DNA from: Actinomycetes bacterium
GTDB taxonomy: Bacteria; Actinomycetota; Acidimicrobiia; Acidimicrobiales; Bog-793
Length of the DNA stretch: 39,716 nucleotides
Direction of reading: 5' to 3'
NCBI GenBank assembly: GCA_021796545.1
Contig: JAKABX010000006.1
Span: 1 to 39,716 of the forward strand
The notes under the pieces are model-generated. The model worked only from the letters and a program-made list of their open reading frames with translations. It did not search any database and had not been told where the DNA came from. Position 1 is the stretch's first letter, and each line of letters opens with the position of its first letter. Positions 7,197 through 14,683 of the stretch are shown in pieces. A program made the translations under genes and the position numbers.

Positions 7197-8582
7197 CTAG
7201 CGGTCGCGCTGGAGCGAGGCCTTGGCCAGTGTCCGGGCGAACTCGTAGACCAGGCCGGAGCCTCGCGTGGCGTCGTCGAGGACGTCGTCGAGCGCGCCCA
7301 CGAAGGCGTCGACCTCCTCCTGGCCGCAGATGAGGGGCGGGAGAAGCTTGACGATGTTCACGCCGTCCGCGGCCACCTGAGTGAGGATGCGGTGGCGCTG
7401 GAACAGCGGCATCACAATCGTCTGCGCGAACAGACCGCTGCGCGCCATCTCGACCGCGCGGAACCGGGCACGCTGGCGCAGAGAGTCGGGTGCGCCGAAG
7501 ACGAGGCCGACCATGAGACCCTTGCCGCGGACCTCGTGGAAGAGCTCGTAGCGCTCGAGAAGGGGGGCGAGCCCCTTCTCGAGGGCGAGACCGGTCACCC
7601 GTGCCCGGTCGACGAGGTCTTCGTCGTCGATCGTCTCGAGCGTCGCGAGGGCGGCGACCATCGCCAGCTGGTTGTTCTTGAAGGTGGAGGAGTGCACGAC
7701 GGCCCGGTCCATCGAGCTGTAGACGGCGTCGGAAACCTTCTCGGAGCACACCATCGCCCCGACGGGCACGAAGCCGCCCGAGAGCGCCTTGGACACCGTC
7801 ATGAGGTCGGGGAGCACCCCGTAGTGCTCGTGCGCCCACATCCGCCCGCTGCGCCCGAGGCCGGTCTGCACCTCGTCGACGATGAGCAGGGTGCCGTGGC
7901 GCCGACAGAGCTCCTGGACGCTGTCCCAGTACGCCTGGGGTGCCACATTGACGCCCTTGCCCTGGATCGGCTCGATGAGGAACGCCGCGACGTCCCGGGG
8001 CGCCAGCGCGCGTTCAAGCGCGGCCGCGTCCCCGAAGGGGACCTTGTCGAATCCCGGCAACAAGGGGCCAAAGCCCTTGCGGAAATCCTCGCCGCCGTTG
8101 GCCGAGAGCGCGCCGTAGGTGAGCCCGTGGAAGGCGTGGTCGCAGTAGACGACGCGGGGCCGGCTCGTCGCGGCCCGGGCGAACTTCAGTGCAGCCTCGA
8201 CCGCCTCCGCGCCGGAGTTGGTGAAGACGACGCGGCCCATGCCCGGGTGGCAGCGCCGGAGGAGCTCGCGCGCCAAGACGCCGGGCAGCAAAGCCGCGTC
8301 CATCTGGATGAGGTTCGGGAGATCGGCGTCCAGTGCCTGATGCAGGGCGCGCTTGATCGCCGGGTGCGAGCGGCCGAGGGCGAACACCCCGAAACCCGAG
8401 AGGAAGTCGAGGTAGCGGTCGCCCTTGTCGTCGTAGAGGTAGGAACCCTCGCCGCGCACGTAGTGACGGTCGAAGCCGATGGTGCGCAGCACACGGACGA
8501 GCTGGGGGTTGATGTGGCGCGCGTAGAGAGAGAAGTTCTCTCCGCGGTTGGCCGCCAAGACGGCGTCGAGATCGAAGCCCAT
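7197..8582 (-). CDS. Class III PLP-dependent aminotransferase
   Basis: The protein has 461 residues of fold-type I, class III (ornithine/GABA/putrescine aminotransferase group). Visible features are the PLP phosphate-binding region TNSGAEAVEAALK (121-133), the HAFHG motif, D236 in LLIVDEVQTGLGR and the PLP Schiff-base lysine K265 in TVSKALSGG. The length and the N-terminal HINPQLVRVLRTIGFDRHYV segment resemble long putrescine- or diamine-type members, but the amino donor is not certain. A strong ribosome site (GGAAGGAGG) precedes the ATG at 8582. It is the first gene of a four-gene operon with the pseudo-hydrolase lipoprotein, arfB and the MFS transporter, and is divergent from the SbcD-like gene. 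Confidence 0.9.
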   Translation of the reverse strand: MGFDLDAVLAANRGENFSLYARHINPQLVRVLRTIGFDRHYVRGEGSYLYDDKGDRYLDFLSGFGVFALGRSHPAIKRALHQALDADLPNLIQMDAALLPGVLARELLRRCHPGMGRVVFTNSGAEAVEAALKFARAATSRPRVVYCDHAFHGLTYGALSANGGEDFRKGFGPLLPGFDKVPFGDAAALERALAPRDVAAFLIEPIQGKGVNVAPQAYWDSVQELCRRHGTLLIVDEVQTGLGRSGRMWAHEHYGVLPDLMTVSKALSGGFVPVGAMVCSEKVSDAVYSSMDRAVVHSSTFKNNQLAMVAALATLETIDDEDLVDRARVTGLALEKGLAPLLERYELFHEVRGKGLMVGLVFGAPDSLRQRARFRAVEMARSGLFAQTIVMPLFQRHRILTQVAADGVNIVKLLPPLICGQEEVDAFVGALDDVLDDATRGSGLVYEFARTLAKASLQRDR

Positions 8583-8659
8583 CGTCCTCCTTCCCGCAAC
8601 GTGGCCGCTGCAACCCTACCCCCGGCCGCCCCGGACCCGACGCCCTCTCGCCGGTGTCC

Positions 8660-8679
8660 GCCGACGCTGCGGCGTCGGC
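8660..8679. other. Perfect 8-bp hairpin in the divergent intergenic region
   Basis: GCCGACGC (8660-8667), loop TGCG, GCGTCGGC (8672-8679), placed midway between the aminotransferase and SbcD-like start codons. It could be an operator-like dyad or a transcript structure. No regulator gene is adjacent, so its role is unknown. Confidence 0.4.
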
Positions 8680-8729
8680 CAGGGTGCCGAGGGAGCGCCC
8701 GGTGCCGCGCCGATGTCAGCGCGCATCGA

Positions 8730-8735
8730 TAACGT
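8730..8735 (+). promoter_or_regulatory. Candidate -10 box (TAACGT) for a leaderless SbcD-like mRNA
   Basis: TAACGT fits TANNNT and ends 6 bases before the GTG at 8742. No Shine-Dalgarno sequence precedes that GTG, so transcription and translation may begin at the same place. No convincing -35 box was seen. Confidence 0.4.
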
Positions 8736-8741
8736 TCGGCG

Positions 8742-10040
8742 GTGGCCGACGACTCCTTCTGCTTCGTCCACGCCGCGGACTTGCACCTCGACACGCCCTT
8801 CACCGGGATCGGACGTGTGTCCGCCGGTGTTGCCCAGGTGCTGCGGGAAGCGTCGCTGCAGGCCTTCGACACCATCGTGGACCTGGCGCTGGCGCGCACG
8901 GCCGCGTTCGTGCTCTTCGCCGGCGACATCTACGACGGCGCGCAGCGGGGTCTGCGCGCGCAGCTGCGCTTCCGGGAGGGCTTGGCGCGCCTGGCCGAGG
9001 CCGGGATCCCGAGCTTCGTCGTCCACGGGAACCACGATCCGCTCGACACCGGATGGTCGGCGATCCGCGAGTGGCCCGAGAAGGTGACGGTCTTCGGGAC
9101 GACCGACGCGCGCGTCGTCCCCGTCGCACGCGAGGGCCGCACGATCGCCACCGTGCAGGGGGTGAGCTACGCGACCCCCGCGACGACGGAAAATCTCGCC
9201 CTTCGTCTCCGACGGCCGGACCACTCCGGCGTCTTGCACGTCGGGCTCCTGCACTGCGCCGTCGAGGGTGCCTCGACAGGCCACGAGAGCTACAGCCCCT
9301 GCAGCCTCGGGGACCTGCACTCAACGGGCCTGGACTACCTCGCCCTCGGTCACGTGCACCGCCACGCGGTGCTCTCGAGCGGTCCGGGGCTGGCGACGGT
9401 CGTCTACGCCGGAACCTCTCAGGCGCGAAGCGTCCGACCCGGCGAGCTCGGAGCGAAGGGGGCGGTCGTGGTCCATGTCAGCGACGCCGCGGTGCGCGAG
9501 GTCGAGTTCGTCGCCTGCGACGCCGTGCGCTTCGACCTCGTCGACGTGGACATCGCCCCGTGTGAGGACCTCGGTGCGCTGCTCGACGAGTTGGAGGCGC
9601 GCGGCCGCGACCGCGCGGGCGAGGCGGACGGCCGCTCGCTCGTGCTGCGCGGGCGCCTTGTGGGGCGCGGCGCCGTCCACGGCGACCTGCGCCGGCAAGG
9701 AAGCATCGACCAGCTCCTCGACACGCTGCGCTCCCGCGCGGCCTCGGCGCCCCCGCTCGTGTGGTGGGACGCCCTCGAGGACCGCTCTGGCCTGCCGGTC
9801 GCGCGGGAGGAGATCCGCGGGCGTGGTGACTTCGCGGCCGACCTCGTGACGCTCGCCGACGAGGTGCTCAGCGATCCGCTGGAAGCGGCACGTCTTGTGG
9901 AGGAGGGGACGGCCGGAACACCACCGAGAGCGCTGGCCACGCGCCTCGGGGAGCTGCTCGCCGATGGCGCCGCGTTGGTCGGCCTCGTCGACGAGGCCGT
10001 GGACGCCGCACTCGATGCCCTCGAGAGCGGGGCGCCGTGA
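8742..10040 (+). CDS. DNA repair exonuclease subunit, SbcD/Mre11/YhaO-like metallophosphoesterase
   Basis: The protein has 432 residues with the five metallophosphoesterase motifs in order: HAADLHLDTPF (near 10-20), LFAGDIYDG, VHGNHDPLD, LLHCAVEG and LALGHVHRH. These provide the two-metal site of Mre11-type nucleases. The C-terminal half is the variable capping/partner-binding region. By family knowledge it works with an SMC-like ATPase on DNA ends, and the next gene encodes such a partner. The GTG start at 8742 gives an N terminus matching the family exactly. The overall form resembles the YhaO branch found next to YhaN. Confidence 0.9.
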   Translation: MADDSFCFVHAADLHLDTPFTGIGRVSAGVAQVLREASLQAFDTIVDLALARTAAFVLFAGDIYDGAQRGLRAQLRFREGLARLAEAGIPSFVVHGNHDPLDTGWSAIREWPEKVTVFGTTDARVVPVAREGRTIATVQGVSYATPATTENLALRLRRPDHSGVLHVGLLHCAVEGASTGHESYSPCSLGDLHSTGLDYLALGHVHRHAVLSSGPGLATVVYAGTSQARSVRPGELGAKGAVVVHVSDAAVREVEFVACDAVRFDLVDVDIAPCEDLGALLDELEARGRDRAGEADGRSLVLRGRLVGRGAVHGDLRRQGSIDQLLDTLRSRAASAPPLVWWDALEDRSGLPVAREEIRGRGDFAADLVTLADEVLSDPLEAARLVEEGTAGTPPRALATRLGELLADGAALVGLVDEAVDAALDALESGAP

Positions 10041-10054
10041 CGGCGTTTGCCGGC

Positions 10055-10059
10055 AGGAG
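10055..10059 (+). promoter_or_regulatory. Ribosome binding site fixing the start of the SbcC/YhaN-like gene
   Basis: AGGAG lies 6 bases before the GTG at 10066. The frame is open further upstream, inside the SbcD-like gene, but the codons before 10066 give no family-like sequence, while the codons from 10066 begin the conserved ATPase N terminus. Confidence 0.7.
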
Positions 10060-10065
10060 TCGGTC

Positions 10066-12840
10066 GTGAGGATCACCGGCTGGCGGATCGACGGCTACGG
10101 CGCCCTGCGCGACGAGCTCGTCGAGGATCTCCCCGCGGGCCTCACGGTCGTCCACGGGCCGAACGAGGCGGGCAAGTCGAGCTTGCTGTCCTTCGTGCGC
10201 CACATCCTCTTCGGCTTCCCCGACGGGCGAAGCCGCGAGGCCGACGGTCGCCCGGTCCAAGGCGGGCGCCATGGGGGCGCCCTGTTCCTCGCGGACGACC
10301 GGGATGAGTATGTGCTCGAGAGGCACGCCGACAGCCGCCAAGTTGTCCTGCACACCCGCGCCGGCACACCGCTCGACGAGACGGCCCTGCTGCGCCTGCG
10401 CGGCGGTGCGGACCGGACCCTGTTCGCGGCCGTCTTCGCGTTCGGGCTCGACGAGCTCGCATCGCTGCGTACCCTGCAGGAGGACGAGGTGCGCGAACGC
10501 GTCTTCTCCGCCGGCGTCCTCGGCGCCGGACGTTCGGCCCATGCGGCGGTGCGCGCGCTCCAGGCTCGCCAGGACGAGCTCGTCCGCAAGCGCGCGGGCG
10601 GCGCACGGGCGAACGATCTGTGGAAGCGGCTCGTCGACATCGACGACCGGCTGCGGGCCGCGCGTGCCGACGCGCGGCGCTTCCCCGAGGTCGCCCGCGC
10701 ACAGGCTGGTCTCGAGGAGTCCCTCGCCACCCTGCGCGCAACGAGGGAAGACCACGCCGCCCGCATCGCCGAGCTCGATCTTCTGAGCGCCGCCTGGACG
10801 ACCCAGGACGCCGCCGACACCGCCCGACGCGAGCTGGCGGCGCTCGGGCACCGACGAGAAGACGAGACCCTCGCCGCCGCCGCGGCGGCGATCGAGAGGC
10901 TTGGCGCCACAGCCGACGCGCACCAGGCCGACCGCCGCCGCCATGAGCGCCTCGGCGCCCAGCGCCGCGAGCTCGCGGAGGTGCTGCGGCGCGAGCGCGC
11001 GCTCCTCGAGGAGCTGGGCGCGCGTCCTCCCGACGCTCCGGTGCGCGCCGAGGACGTGGAGGTGGCTGACGCGCTCGCCCGGCACCACGGTGAGGCCGTC
11101 GCCGTGCTCGCGCACTGCCGGCGCGCGCTCGCGACGGCCGAGGAGGAGCGTGCGGCACGCGAAGCCGCCCTCGCTGAGCACAGAACCGGCGAGACCTTGG
11201 CGAGCGCCGACGAGCTCGTCGAGATCCGACGACGCCTCGGCGACCTGCGCTCCCGCCTCGCCCACCGCGACCGGCTTCTCGCCGCGGCACGCGACGAGCG
11301 CGTGGAACGCCTGGCCCGGCGCCGAAGTGGCATCGACAACGGCCTCATCGGGCTCCTGGCCGCTCTCGCGGTCCTGCTCGCCGCCGCGGCCGTGCTCGCG
11401 GCGCGCGCACACGCCGGTGCCGCCGCGGCCCTCTCGGCGGCCGGCGCGCTCGGGCTCCTCGTCGTCTGCGCCCTTCTGGCCCGCCGCGCGCGCCGCTTCG
11501 ACGCGAGCGGCGAGGACGCGGGCCGCGAGGAGGAGCTCGCCCGCGTGCAGGCGCAGGTCGCCTCCCAGGCGGCGGCACTCGGCCTCCCGGTTCCGGTCGG
11601 GGCGGAGGACCTCGAGGAGCGCGCGGAGCAGCTCCGCCGGGACGAGGACGCGCGCGCCCGGTACGATCACGCCGCAGAGGCGGCGAGCGCAGCCCGGGTC
11701 AACGCGCGCCGCGCCGAGGAGGAGGCGCACCACGCTGCGGAGCAGGTGCGCGAGACCGACGACCGGCGCCGCGTCCTCGCGACGCGCCTCGGCCTGCCGG
11801 CCGACCTCGACCCCGCGCGCCTCGGCGACGGCGCCCGGCGCCTCGAGAGCGCGTGGCGCACCGCCGAGGAGCTCAAGCGCGTGGACGAGGGGCTCGCGGA
11901 GCTCTCCGCCGCGCTCGAGGCCGCAGAGCAGCAAAAGGCTGCCGTCCTCGAGCGCGTGGCACCCGCGCTCGCCGACGTGCGCGGGGCCGACGACCTCGAT
12001 GCGCTCCTCGCCGAGGCCCGCAAGGCCGTTCAACGGGTCGCGCGGCGCGCGCGCCTCGAAGACGAGCTGGCCGGGGCGGAGCGCCATCTCGCCGCGACCT
12101 TCGGCGCGGGGGACCGCGCCGATCGCCTGCGCTCGGAGCTCGCGACCGGACAGGTCCTCGCCTGGCAGGACGAACGCACCCGGCGGAGCGCCGCGCTCGA
12201 GGACATCGACGTCCACATCGAGGAGCTCGTCGCGAGGCGGACCCGGGCGGAGGTCGAGGCGAGCGCGCTCCTCAGCTCCGCGGAGATCGCCGAGCTCGAG
12301 CTCGAACGCGCGGGCGTCGTGGCGGACCTCGACGCGGCGCTGCGCGCCTTTGCGCTCCACGGCACCGCCAAAGCCCTTCTCCGGCGCACCCTTGCGCGCT
12401 ACGAGCGCGAGCGCCAGCCTGCGGTCATCCGTGCCGCGGGCGGACTTTTCGCCGAGATCACCGACGGTCGCTACAGCTCCCTCGTCGCCCGGGAGGCCGC
12501 CGAGGTGCGCGGCGGGGCGCCGGGGATCGACGTCCTCGCGCCCGACGGGCGCCGCATCGAGTCGGACCGCCTCAGCCGGGGTGCGCAGGAGCAGCTCTAC
12601 CTCTGCTTGCGCCTCGCGCTGGCGGCGGACTTCGCCGAGCGGGCGGCACGCCTCCCCCTCCTGCTCGACGACGTGCTGGTGAACTTCGACCCCGGACGCG
12701 CCAAGGCCGTGGCCCGCGCCCTGGCGGCCACGGCGAAAGACAACCAGGTCCTGGCCTTCACCTGCCATCCCCACGTCGTCGCCCTGCTCACTGACGCCCG
12801 ACCCGACGCCCGTCTGGTCGAGCTCGCGCGCCGGCCCTGA
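10066..12840 (+). CDS. SbcC/YhaN-like SMC-type ATPase with central membrane segment
   Basis: The protein has 924 residues. The N-terminal half ATPase carries the Walker A motif GPNEAGKS (31-38), followed by ILFGFPDGR. Long Ala/Arg/Glu-rich coiled coils flank two hydrophobic helices at about residues 425-480. The C-terminal half has the ABC signature-like LSRGAQEQLYLCLRLALA (from ~836) and the Walker B motif LLLDDVLVNFD (ending ~875). This is the layout of YhaN-type proteins, which differ from classical SbcC by having membrane helices and no obvious zinc hook at the coil apex; no CxxC was seen. It should pair with the upstream SbcD-like nuclease (25-base gap, same strand) in DNA-end processing, perhaps at the membrane. 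Confidence 0.88.
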   Translation: MRITGWRIDGYGALRDELVEDLPAGLTVVHGPNEAGKSSLLSFVRHILFGFPDGRSREADGRPVQGGRHGGALFLADDRDEYVLERHADSRQVVLHTRAGTPLDETALLRLRGGADRTLFAAVFAFGLDELASLRTLQEDEVRERVFSAGVLGAGRSAHAAVRALQARQDELVRKRAGGARANDLWKRLVDIDDRLRAARADARRFPEVARAQAGLEESLATLRATREDHAARIAELDLLSAAWTTQDAADTARRELAALGHRREDETLAAAAAAIERLGATADAHQADRRRHERLGAQRRELAEVLRRERALLEELGARPPDAPVRAEDVEVADALARHHGEAVAVLAHCRRALATAEEERAAREAALAEHRTGETLASADELVEIRRRLGDLRSRLAHRDRLLAAARDERVERLARRRSGIDNGLIGLLAALAVLLAAAAVLAARAHAGAAAALSAAGALGLLVVCALLARRARRFDASGEDAGREEELARVQAQVASQAAALGLPVPVGAEDLEERAEQLRRDEDARARYDHAAEAASAARVNARRAEEEAHHAAEQVRETDDRRRVLATRLGLPADLDPARLGDGARRLESAWRTAEELKRVDEGLAELSAALEAAEQQKAAVLERVAPALADVRGADDLDALLAEARKAVQRVARRARLEDELAGAERHLAATFGAGDRADRLRSELATGQVLAWQDERTRRSAALEDIDVHIEELVARRTRAEVEASALLSSAEIAELELERAGVVADLDAALRAFALHGTAKALLRRTLARYERERQPAVIRAAGGLFAEITDGRYSSLVAREAAEVRGGAPGIDVLAPDGRRIESDRLSRGAQEQLYLCLRLALAADFAERAARLPLLLDDVLVNFDPGRAKAVARALAATAKDNQVLAFTCHPHVVALLTDARPDARLVELARRP

Positions 12841-12853
12841 GCGCGCACGGCAC

Positions 12854-13471
12854 TCAGTCGAATGCGGCCTCGCCGGCGAGGAGATAGGGCGCGCGCGCCT
12901 GGTCCCAGCCCGTCACGACGGCGACGAAGACGAGGAAGGTCAGCGCATGCACGGTCGTGCACCAGATGCAGATCGCGTGGATCTCGTAGAGCTCGGCGTA
13001 GACGAGGTAGCAGACCATGGCGATCCCGACGACCGCGCCCGCGAGGCGCGCCGGTGCGACGTAGCGGTTCGCCGAGCGCCACGCGGCCGGAAGGCACAGG
13101 GCGAGCATCGGCACGAAGTAGACGAGCCCGAGGATCGCGACGGGGATCCCGAAGATGAACGACTGCGGGCTCGTCGTGACCTTCTGGCAGTCGACGGCGC
13201 CGTGCGTGCTGCCGAGGGGACACGACAGGCTCCCGGGCTGGAAGTGGGCGACGGTGAGGTAGGTCGAGACCCCGAGGGCGAGCACGCACAGCAGCGGCGT
13301 GACATAGGCGCGCCAGTGGCGCCCGAGTGCCGTCGGCTCCTCGACCACCGTCTCCTGGGGCCCCGCGGGCGGCCGCGCGCGGTGCTCGCGCAGGCGGCGG
13401 CGCGGCGGCGGGGGGGGTGGTGCCGGCGCGCGGCGCCGGCGTCCCCTCTCAGCGGTCGGCGGCTTGGGCAC
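12854..13471 (-). CDS. Vitamin K epoxide reductase (VKOR) family protein
   Basis: The 205-residue protein starts with a Pro/Arg-rich cytoplasmic tail (seven Pro in a row around residues 17-23) followed by four to five membrane helices. The four VKOR cysteines are present: the loop pair C84 and C95 and the active-site pair C168-I-W-C171. There is a Ser in the conserved region between them (TTSPQS). By family knowledge, bacterial VKOR reoxidises a secreted thiol oxidase and passes electrons to quinone, replacing DsbB. The DUF929 protein gene with a CPYC motif is 7 bases upstream in the same operon and is the likely partner. The GTG start at 13471 was chosen by frame; convergent with the SbcC-like gene (13-base gap). 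Confidence 0.88.
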   Translation of the reverse strand: MPKPPTAERGRRRRAPAPPPPPPRRRLREHRARPPAGPQETVVEEPTALGRHWRAYVTPLLCVLALGVSTYLTVAHFQPGSLSCPLGSTHGAVDCQKVTTSPQSFIFGIPVAILGLVYFVPMLALCLPAAWRSANRYVAPARLAGAVVGIAMVCYLVYAELYEIHAICIWCTTVHALTFLVFVAVVTGWDQARAPYLLAGEAAFD

Positions 13472-13478
13472 CCGCCCG

Positions 13479-14552
13479 CTAACCCACCGGCTTCACGGTC
13501 GCCAGGGTCTTCGCCGCCGCGGTGACCCCGGGGGAGGCGCAGACCGAGGCCGGCGCGTGGCCATCGACGTCACAGATCGCTGCCGCGAGGTAGTTCGCCT
13601 CCACGATGAACTGGGAGGCCTGGATCGCCTTGCCCGTCGGGGAGTCCGGCGAGTGGATCGCGTTCGCGATCGCGAGGCGGCCCGGACCGCCGTTCTGCAG
13701 CACGCCGGAGCTGACCACGCCGTAGAGGCCCGGCGAGGAACCCGCGACCACGTACTTGTTCGCGATGTCGAGGAAGGGGATGCCGGGGCTCTGCCACATC
13801 CCGCTCGCGAACTTGGAGGGCTGACCCGTCGTCGGGTCGCCGTCGTACTTGAGATAGAGGCTGTTCACGTCGGCCGGCACCTTCTGGAGCGGCTTTTGGA
13901 GGCGGTCGGCGGCCTCGTAGGGGGTGAACGCCACGTACTTGCTCGTGTAGTGCGAGCCGAGGAAGCTGAAGGTCGGGATGTTGAGGTCGTTCGGACCCGA
14001 CGAGGTCTTCTTCAGCCCCGAAAAGGTACCGAAGCGGCTGAGCGCCGCCACGATCGAGTAGCGCGTCACCGCGCAGTAGGGGCAGTACTCGGCGCCCTCG
14101 TAGACAAAGCGCGGCTTGCCCCCGAGCGTGAGGCGCGGCTGGTTGGCCGTGACGGCGAACGCGGCGGGTTGCCCGGCGACGCCGACGGTGTTGAACACCG
14201 ACGCGGGGATCGTCGTGAGCGCGTTCACCTCGGCGGCCGGCGCCGCGACCGGGTTGCGGTCGGCGGCCGAGGTGCCCGAGTTCGCGCTCGATCCCCCGCT
14301 CGTCAACTTCACGACGACGAGCGCGATGACGACAGCGAGGACGACCCCCACCGCGATCCAGCCGAAGCGCTTGCCGAAGGTCGACTTCTGGCGTGCCCGC
14401 TCGTAGCGGCGCTGGGCGCCGCCTTGGCGACGCGGCGGCGGCTGCTGGCCGCCGAGGCGACGCGGTCCGCCGCCGGTGGACGCCGACTGACCCGGTCCGC
14501 GGGAGGCGCCGCCCGGCCGTGACGTTCCCTGCGGCCGTTTCGTCGATGCCAT
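13479..14552 (-). CDS. DUF929 family membrane-anchored thioredoxin-like protein
   Basis: The 357-residue protein has a basic, Gly/Pro-rich cytoplasmic region (1-60), one membrane helix (about 65-82) and an extracytoplasmic domain. The redox motif is C157-P-Y-C160 in YEGAEYCPYCAVTRYSI, followed by VAALSRFGTFSGL and later IPTFSFLGSHYTSKYVAFTPYE. These match DUF929, a family with a thioredoxin-like fold first seen in archaea. A thiol-disulfide oxidase role outside the membrane is inferred from CxxC and from the VKOR gene 7 bases downstream. A good ribosome site (AGGAGAGGA) precedes the ATG. The 131 bases between it and ispG hold no gene. Confidence 0.83.
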   Translation of the reverse strand: MASTKRPQGTSRPGGASRGPGQSASTGGGPRRLGGQQPPPRRQGGAQRRYERARQKSTFGKRFGWIAVGVVLAVVIALVVVKLTSGGSSANSGTSAADRNPVAAPAAEVNALTTIPASVFNTVGVAGQPAAFAVTANQPRLTLGGKPRFVYEGAEYCPYCAVTRYSIVAALSRFGTFSGLKKTSSGPNDLNIPTFSFLGSHYTSKYVAFTPYEAADRLQKPLQKVPADVNSLYLKYDGDPTTGQPSKFASGMWQSPGIPFLDIANKYVVAGSSPGLYGVVSSGVLQNGGPGRLAIANAIHSPDSPTGKAIQASQFIVEANYLAAAICDVDGHAPASVCASPGVTAAAKTLATVKPVG

Positions 14553-14683
14553 CTTGCGGGTTCCTCTCCTGTTCTGTCGCCGCCCGGCGCAGCGCGCACC
14601 GACGCCACGAGCTGCGGCAAACTCCGTGCCACTCTACCCCTCCGGCCTTAGCGCCCCCTGTGGCCGGCGCGGCGGCCGGGCTC

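Noticed and set aside
5360-7333. A 657-codon plus-strand open frame opposite arfB and the lipoprotein gene
   Set aside because: Opposite-strand shadow: no family motif, Arg/Gly-rich low-complexity translation, and the minus strand encodes recognisable proteins.
4399-8582. Secondary-metabolite gene cluster around the aminotransferase and MFS transporter
   Set aside because: No synthetase, synthase or tailoring enzyme accompanies them; arfB and a catalytically dead hydrolase argue against a biosynthetic pathway.
6975-8732. A 585-codon plus-strand frame starting with a run of Val opposite the poly-Thr tract and aminotransferase
   Set aside because: The Val run is simply the reverse complement of Thr codons; the remainder mirrors the aminotransferase gene.
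9868-12774. A 968-codon minus-strand frame opposite the SbcC/YhaN-like gene
   Set aside because: The plus strand has Walker A, signature and Walker B motifs in the right order; the opposite frame has none and is a mirror effect of Ala/Glu/Arg codons.
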